Positions 58,942 through 64,000 of a stretch of 64,000 nucleotides of DNA are shown one piece after another; position 1 is the first letter of the stretch; each line of letters starts with the position of its first letter. The stretch is from Rossellomorea aquimaris (GTDB lineage: Bacteria > Bacillota > Bacilli > Bacillales > Bacillaceae_B): the NCBI RefSeq assembly GCF_000935355.1, contig NZ_JXZC01000011.1, forward strand, positions 21,687 to 85,686. The letters run 5' to 3'. The notes beneath the pieces are model-generated. The model was given only the letters and a program-made list of their open reading frames with translations. It did not search any database and was not told where the DNA came from. Made by a program: the position numbers and the translations under genes.

Positions 58942-59966
58942 GAATTCATCAGCGCTCCTTGAATCATCCCTTTGCGAATGACTATTGGATTGTTTGGATC
59001 TCCGATAAGCTTGACGCCATCCTCGATTCTCACATCTTTATCTAAGATTACATTCTCTAGTACACAGTTATCTCCAATTTGGCTCTTCTGCATAATGATG
59101 CTGTCCGAAATCATCGTATTTTTTCCTACCTTGACCGCTCTGAACATGGTAGAATTCTTCACTTGGCCTTCTATGAAGCATCCATTGGCGATAATACTAT
59201 TTTTCACACTTGCAGCTGAAGTGTAGCGTGTTGGCGGCTCATCCTTCACCTTCGTGTAGATTGGTGAATCCTTTTTGAACAACTCTTTCCAATAAGATAG
59301 ATTCAAAAGTTTCATGCTGGCATCATAGTATTCTTCAATGCAATCAATCGTCTGAACAAATCCCTCATGCTCATAGCCGCACACCTTAAAGCCGCTATCC
59401 ATATCATCCACAACATCCTGCATACACGTATAGCCTGTTTCACGTCGCTTCTCTATCAAATCAATGAGTGTAGACGTTTTCACCAGGTACATATCTAAAG
59501 AGTTTCCGTTATGACGCATTTCCGTTATATCACAACCGATATGGATATGGCGTTCTAGCACCGGTTGATAGTCGATATTGCATAAGGTAAAGCAATTGCT
59601 GATCAATGCATATTCCTGGGTACTGCGATAAAAATAGTCCAAGTGATGGGCGAAGTGATTAAATGAACCCACACCCTCTTCATTCGCCTCTAATCCTGGT
59701 GCAGGGAAGAAAAACAACCCGTCACGCTTCCGGTTCAGATCCCAGTTCTTCCCTGATCCAAGATGGTCCATAAGGGAACGGTATTGAAACTTAGGGAAAA
59801 TCGCAACGGAGCCAATATCTGAATTCACCATATTGGAGAGTACAAAGTCGATCAAGCGGTATCTCCCTGCAATCGGCAGAGCAGCTAATGAACGATGTAA
59901 CAGTAAATCCTCCAACGAATCGTAGTAACTAGTAGCATCAATAACGCCAAGCATTGAATTTTTCAA
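58938..59966 (-). CDS. glgD: GlgD, ADP-glucose pyrophosphorylase-like subunit
   Basis: 342 aa. Same fold as GlgC (RYRLIDFVLSNMVNS), but the N-terminal GGKGSRL nucleotide loop is replaced by MLGVIDATSYYDSL, as usual for regulatory GlgD. TTG start 59966 with AGGAGG 7 nt upstream. Forms heteromers with GlgC. Confidence 0.95.
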   Translation of the reverse strand: MKNSMLGVIDATSYYDSLEDLLLHRSLAALPIAGRYRLIDFVLSNMVNSDIGSVAIFPKFQYRSLMDHLGSGKNWDLNRKRDGLFFFPAPGLEANEEGVGSFNHFAHHLDYFYRSTQEYALISNCFTLCNIDYQPVLERHIHIGCDITEMRHNGNSLDMYLVKTSTLIDLIEKRRETGYTCMQDVVDDMDSGFKVCGYEHEGFVQTIDCIEEYYDASMKLLNLSYWKELFKKDSPIYTKVKDEPPTRYTSAASVKNSIIANGCFIEGQVKNSTMFRAVKVGKNTMISDSIIMQKSQIGDNCVLENVILDKDVRIEDGVKLIGDPNNPIVIRKGMIQGALMNS

Positions 59967-60007
59967 AACACTTCCTCCTCTTAAGTTGTAATGTGGGTCT
60001 TTAACCT

Positions 60008-61165
60008 TTACACTTTTTCTTGTTCCAGTAGTGTTTCAATGAATGATTCCGTAACCAGGATGATTTCATCCGATCCTTCTTCCGGCATGATGCACAGGCC
60101 GTTCGGAACCTTGACATTCGACGGTACGATTGCCTGCTCGATATAGGCGTTTTCCCCAATGACTGCATCCGGCATGACGACTGATCGGCTTACATGTGCT
60201 CCTCTTTTTACCGTTGTTCCTTGAAACAGGACGGATTTACGAATCGTCCCTTCAATCGTACACCCTTCATTCACAAGGGACCCCTCAACAAGTGCTTCTT
60301 CAGAAATATATTGAGGCGGCTCATTCGGATTCACCGAATACACTCTCCAGTCATGATCAAACAGATTCAGCTCATTTTTCTCATCAATCAAGTCCATATT
60401 CGCTTCCCATAGGCTCTTAACTGTTCCGACATCCTTCCAGTACCCTTTAAACGGATAGGCCATCAGCTTTTTCTTCTCATCAAGCAGTAAAGGAATAACA
60501 TCCTTCCCAAAGTCATGGCTGGAATCAGGATTACGCTCATCCATCTCCAAATAGTCCTTCAGTACAGAATAATTGAAAATATAGATTCCCATAGAAGCAA
60601 GGTTACTCTTAGGGAAAGCCGGCTTTTCCTCGAATTCAGTAATTCTCATATCCTCATTCGTGTTCATCAGACCGAACCTGCTCGCCTCATCCCAGCCTAC
60701 TTCAATGACGGAGATAGAGACATCCGCTTTCTTCTCGATGTGATAGTCGAGCATTTTACTATAATCCATCTTGTAAATGTGATCTCCTGAAAGTATCAGT
60801 ACATACTCTGGATCATATTGCTCAAGGTAATTCATATTTTGATAAATGGCACTGGCCGTTCCTGTATACCAGCGCATCTCAGATGATTCTGCATAAGGCG
60901 GCAGAACGGTGACTCCCCCATTTTTACGGTCAAGATCCCATGCACTTCCGATTCCGATATAAGAATTTAATACTAATGGCTGGTACTGGGTAAGGACACC
61001 CACCGTATCAATCCCTGAATTTGTGCAATTGCTTAATGTGAAATCAATAATGCGATATTTTCCTCCAAACGGTACGGCTGGTTTCGCCAGACTCTTCGTC
61101 AATGAGCTTAAACGGCTCCCTTTTCCACCTGCTAATAACATGGCCACACATCTACCTTTTGCCAT
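60008..61165 (-). CDS. glgC: Glucose-1-phosphate adenylyltransferase
   Basis: 385 aa. [20 protein letters not shown] catalytic loop, [13 protein letters not shown], and the substrate region ASMGIYIF are intact, with a C-terminal left-handed helix domain. Makes ADP-glucose. 16 bp after glgB; SD GGGAGAG. Confidence 0.97.
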   Translation of the reverse strand: MAKGRCVAMLLAGGKGSRLSSLTKSLAKPAVPFGGKYRIIDFTLSNCTNSGIDTVGVLTQYQPLVLNSYIGIGSAWDLDRKNGGVTVLPPYAESSEMRWYTGTASAIYQNMNYLEQYDPEYVLILSGDHIYKMDYSKMLDYHIEKKADVSISVIEVGWDEASRFGLMNTNEDMRITEFEEKPAFPKSNLASMGIYIFNYSVLKDYLEMDERNPDSSHDFGKDVIPLLLDEKKKLMAYPFKGYWKDVGTVKSLWEANMDLIDEKNELNLFDHDWRVYSVNPNEPPQYISEEALVEGSLVNEGCTIEGTIRKSVLFQGTTVKRGAHVSRSVVMPDAVIGENAYIEQAIVPSNVKVPNGLCIMPEEGSDEIILVTESFIETLLEQEKV

Positions 61166-61181
61166 CTTGCTCTCTCCCCTT

Positions 61182-63044
61182 TCAATCTATTGGTTTTAAA
61201 TAAACGGCTGCGTATGGTGGAATCGTCATTTCCACATATCCTTCTCTTCCATGGTACGGCTCGCTGTGTACTGTAAGAGGCATAGGGTTCACCTGATGTG
61301 ATCCGCCAAATCGTTCATCATCACTATTCCAAATTTCTTCATAAGAAGAAACTTTATTGACTCCCACCTTATACTGATGATACACATGAGGGCTGAAATT
61401 ACAGATCACCACAAGATGATCACCCTCCTCTTTCCCATTCCTGATAAAAGAGAAAATCTGCTGCTCCCTATTATCCACATCCACCCATTCAAATCCCTCT
61501 GAACGATGATCCATTTGGAATAATGGTTCAGCACCTTTATATAAATGCATAAGTTCTTTAAAATATGAGTTGAATTTGTGATGATATTCGTAATCCAATA
61601 AATGCCAATCTATTTCCTCTAAATCCTTCCACTCTGAAAACGGGGCAAGTTCACTTCCCATAAACAGAAGCTTTTTCCCTGGATGAGCCATCATATAGCT
61701 CAGGAGCAGACGATATTGAGCGAATTTCTGCCAGTAATCACCTGGCATTTTATTCAATAATGACTTCTTCCCATGCACCACTTCATCATGGGAAAAGGGA
61801 AGCACATAATTCTCTGAGTACGCATATAACAATGAAAATGTGATAAGAGAATGTACATGCCTTCTTTCAGACGTGTCTGTTTCCATATATTTAAGGACGT
61901 CATTCATCCATCCCATATTCCACTTATAATTAAAGCCAAGTCCTCCGTAATGAACTGGAGACGTCACCTGAGGCCAGTCTGTAGAATCCTCCGCAATCAT
62001 CAGAATCGAAGAATCATACTCGAACACTGCCTTATTCAAGTTTTTCAAAAACTGTATGGCTCCTTCATTGGGAGCAAGCTCTCCCTGGTTAGCCCAGTAA
62101 ATAATGTTGGCAACTGCATCAATCCTGAATCCATCAATATGATAAAGATCCATCCAGAAACGGGCATTCGAAATCAGGAAGCTTCTCACTTCTCCCTTAC
62201 CTAAATCAAAATTCGCCGTTCCCCAGGTATAATTCTCACGATCCCTTTCCTCTCCATACTCATAAGCAAAAGAACCATCAAATTCGTATAACCCGTGAGC
62301 GTCCTTACAAAAATGACCAGGGACCCAATCCAAAATCACGCCAATATTATGTAAATGACATTCATTCACGAACGCCATCAATTCATGAGGTGAGCCATAG
62401 CGACTAGTCGGAGAATAATAGCCAGTACCTTGATACCCCCAAGAACGATCAAACGGATGCTCCGTGACAGGCAGCAACTCAATATGTGTAAATCCTTGTT
62501 CTTTCACATGAGGAATCAATTGCTGTGCCAATTCCTTATAAGAAAGAAACTTCCCCGCTTTCTTTTTCCATGTGCCTAAATGCACTTCATAAATCGCCAT
62601 AGGCTTGTCATAGACCGTCGAACTGGCTCGATGTTCAAGCCACTCCTCATCTTCCCATGAAAATCCCTGCAGCTCATACACCACGCTTGCAGTATTTGGA
62701 CGCTTCTCGGAAGCAAATCCATAGGGGTCCGCCTTCAGCTTCTTGGATCCCGATAGAGTCGTAATCTCGTACTTATACGTTTCTCCCGATAGATCCCCAT
62801 CAATGCGAATTGTCCATAAACCTTCGTTATTCCGCCTTGTAAGTTCATACCCGGTCCCATTCCAATCATTAAAAGATCCAACCAATGAAACATGTCTTGC
62901 TTTCGGTGCCCAAACGCAAAATTCTGTATAGGTCCCTGTGGAATCTCTTCTCACATGTGAACCCATAAACTGATAGGCCTGCTGCAAATTTCCCTCATGA
63001 AACAAAAAAACATCATAATCTGATATGGTCATTGCGTTCATCAT
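61182..63044 (-). CDS. glgB: 1,4-alpha-glucan branching enzyme
   Basis: 620 aa GH13 enzyme. CBM48 N-terminal part ([20 protein letters not shown]), catalytic Asp in [10 protein letters not shown], Glu in LMIAEDST, and [12 protein letters not shown]. First gene of the glycogen operon. The start is among ATG 63044, 63041 and 63032; AGGTGAG touches the first, so 63041 is likely. Confidence 0.96.
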   Translation of the reverse strand: MMNAMTISDYDVFLFHEGNLQQAYQFMGSHVRRDSTGTYTEFCVWAPKARHVSLVGSFNDWNGTGYELTRRNNEGLWTIRIDGDLSGETYKYEITTLSGSKKLKADPYGFASEKRPNTASVVYELQGFSWEDEEWLEHRASSTVYDKPMAIYEVHLGTWKKKAGKFLSYKELAQQLIPHVKEQGFTHIELLPVTEHPFDRSWGYQGTGYYSPTSRYGSPHELMAFVNECHLHNIGVILDWVPGHFCKDAHGLYEFDGSFAYEYGEERDRENYTWGTANFDLGKGEVRSFLISNARFWMDLYHIDGFRIDAVANIIYWANQGELAPNEGAIQFLKNLNKAVFEYDSSILMIAEDSTDWPQVTSPVHYGGLGFNYKWNMGWMNDVLKYMETDTSERRHVHSLITFSLLYAYSENYVLPFSHDEVVHGKKSLLNKMPGDYWQKFAQYRLLLSYMMAHPGKKLLFMGSELAPFSEWKDLEEIDWHLLDYEYHHKFNSYFKELMHLYKGAEPLFQMDHRSEGFEWVDVDNREQQIFSFIRNGKEEGDHLVVICNFSPHVYHQYKVGVNKVSSYEEIWNSDDERFGGSHQVNPMPLTVHSEPYHGREGYVEMTIPPYAAVYLKPID

Positions 63045-63600
63045 CTCACCTACATTTTTTCAATCTACTTACTACTTTCTTTCAACTTCATCAAAATCCT
63101 TTTTATTATCGTCGCTCAATTACGACAATTTCCTACATACATTTATTAAAAAGGTACACTATTGGAAAGTCTTACTAAATGATAGGGTTTACATTGGAAG
63201 AACATAGGGGAATCGTGTTGAATCCATAGCGAAATTTGTCGAAAGTTTTTTAATTAAAAAAAGTGAAATTTGATGAAAAAGCAGAAGGATTCCGGTATTT
63301 TGTATGGTTTTTGGTTTGTTGTGGGAGGCCTGGGCGGTGTCGAATGGAGGGGTGATTAATAATGGATAATAGATCTGGCATTTGCATTCTTAGGATGGAT
63401 GAAACCTGTCTTAAAGTACAATAATGGAGAACCCCTACATAGTGTAATCTTTGGAGGAATCGGGGTTAGGTGATGGAATACTGGATATGAATAATGGAGA
63501 AATTTAAAAGGTGGTATAAGCCTTTTACTCTTTGAAGATCACTGACTAATGTTCCCTCGTATCCTCCTTTTATTGTAATTAAAATGTGAACTGAAAAGAG
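63045..63600. other. Upstream region of the glycogen operon, no gene seen
   Basis: AT-rich with no supported coding frame. No convincing sigma-A or sigma-E promoter was found by eye. AATAATGGAGAA occurs twice (about 63420 and 63491), and GAACCCC / GGGGTT near 63429-63467 is a weak inverted repeat. Confidence 0.5.
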
Positions 63601-63610
63601 GAGTGTAGAA

Positions 63611-63715
63611 GTTGATAATATAATGGGGAAAGTCGATAATATAATGGTCAATGTCGATAATATATGGCGGAAAGTCGATAATATAATGGTCAATGTCGAT
63701 AATATATCCCTCGTA
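63611..63715. repeat. GTCGATAATATAATGG array, 21-bp period (inverted copy)
   Basis: GTTGATAATATAATGG or GTCGATAATATA units begin at 63611, 63632, 63653, 63674 and 63695, exactly 21 bp apart. The complement (TATATTATCGAC) is the unit of the 41503 array. Confidence 0.92.
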
Positions 63716-63848
63716 CAGAAGTAGAAGCATGCTTTCTCATGTAAAACCGATTAATCTAGCCCCGATCTGGCTTCATATTCAACTAAATCTCTTTATTTAG
63801 TCATATTTTCATTTTATTTTTAATAAAATGACCACCAATTCTTCTTTA

Positions 63849-63885
63849 TACAATAAAAAAAAGACTATCAAAATGATAGTCTTTT
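63849..63885 (-). terminator. Terminator of the tRNA unit
   Basis: AAAGACTATC / GATAGTCTTT with AAAAT-type loop and long A/T flanks, just past the tRNA-Glu gene. Confidence 0.92.
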
Positions 63886-63891
63886 TTCAGA

Positions 63892-63963
63892 TGACCCATA
63901 CGGGATTCGAACCCGTGTTACCGCCGTGAAAGGGCGGTGTCTTAACCGCTTGACCAATGGGCC
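63892..63963 (-). tRNA. tRNA-Glu (anticodon TTC)
   Basis: 72 nt on the minus strand starting GGCCCATTGGTCAAGCGGTT. Anticodon stem CCGCC / GGCGG encloses CTTTCAC, giving TTC. T-arm ACGGGTTCGAATCCCGT. CCA is not encoded. Confidence 0.97.
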
Positions 63964-63969
63964 ATAATA

Positions 63970-64000
63970 TGGCGGAGAAGGAGGGATTTGAACCCTCGCG
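63970..64000 (-). tRNA. tRNA-Ser, 3' part (window edge)
   Basis: The minus strand ends GCGAGGGTTCAAATCCCTC then CTTCTCCG and CCA: T-arm, acceptor 3' strand and an encoded CCA. The acceptor CTTCTCC is typical of tRNA-Ser (5' GGAGAAG), but the anticodon lies outside the window. Confidence 0.75.

Overview
The window is chromosomal DNA from a low-to-moderate GC, endospore-forming member of the Bacillaceae. The gene order largely follows the Bacillus subtilis ytxx/men/glg segment (ytqA-ytqB, ytpB-ytpA, ytoA, metK/pckA, ytmA, ytlACD, ytkD, luxS, ytjA, ythAB, menFDHBEC, glgBCDAP, yteA). The intergenic repeats and coding style suggest a marine or soil Bacillus-like genus such as Rossellomorea, but that genus guess is inference. 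No transposase, prophage block or CRISPR array is visible. This is mostly housekeeping DNA with unusually decorated intergenic regions.

Layout. 0-3 kb: leuS with its T-box leader, then a 14-copy 21-bp repeat array. 3-7 kb: a D-3-hydroxybutyrate utilisation locus (dehydrogenase, GntP-type permease, sigma-54 activator) with a recognisable -24/-12 promoter. 7-10 kb: a cupin gene, a candidate structured small RNA, an MFS exporter and two overlapping small genes. 10-18 kb: the tRNA-modification pair mnmL/mnmM, an LLM flavin oxidoreductase, a secreted M6 metalloprotease of the immune inhibitor A type, the C35-terpene gene ytpB with ytpA, and a gamma-carbonic anhydrase homologue. 18-32 kb is a cofactor and one-carbon region controlled by RNA switches: metK (SAM-I), pckA (CcpN-type site), bioY (BirA-type operator), metE (tandem SAM-I and adenosylcobalamin switches), thiC (TPP), cutC, and a B12 gene pair (cobalamin switch). 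32-41 kb: ytmB/ytmA, the ytlACD importer, ytkD, a lone holin-like gene, hairpin repeats, a decayed yjfB-like gene, luxS, yidD and a Zur-controlled zinc-binding lipoprotein. 41-45 kb: the bd-type oxidase ythAB and an SDR gene. 45-54 kb: the menaquinone genes menF-D-H-B-E-C with divergent menA. 54-63 kb: yteA and the glycogen operon glgB-C-D-A-P. The right edge carries tRNA-Glu and the 3' end of a tRNA-Ser.

Functionally the window links methionine/SAM metabolism (metK, metE, luxS, B12 uptake) through stacked riboswitches, and respiratory quinone synthesis with a quinol oxidase. The most unusual material is non-coding: (i) arrays of unrelated sequence that share a 20-21 bp period, one sequence type of which occurs twice in opposite orientation; (ii) two and a half copies of a long hairpin repeat whose arms covary between copies; (iii) a dispersed palindrome built on GGGACGGACCTT that doubles as a terminator; (iv) a promoter-structure-terminator cassette near 8 kb that looks like a small RNA.
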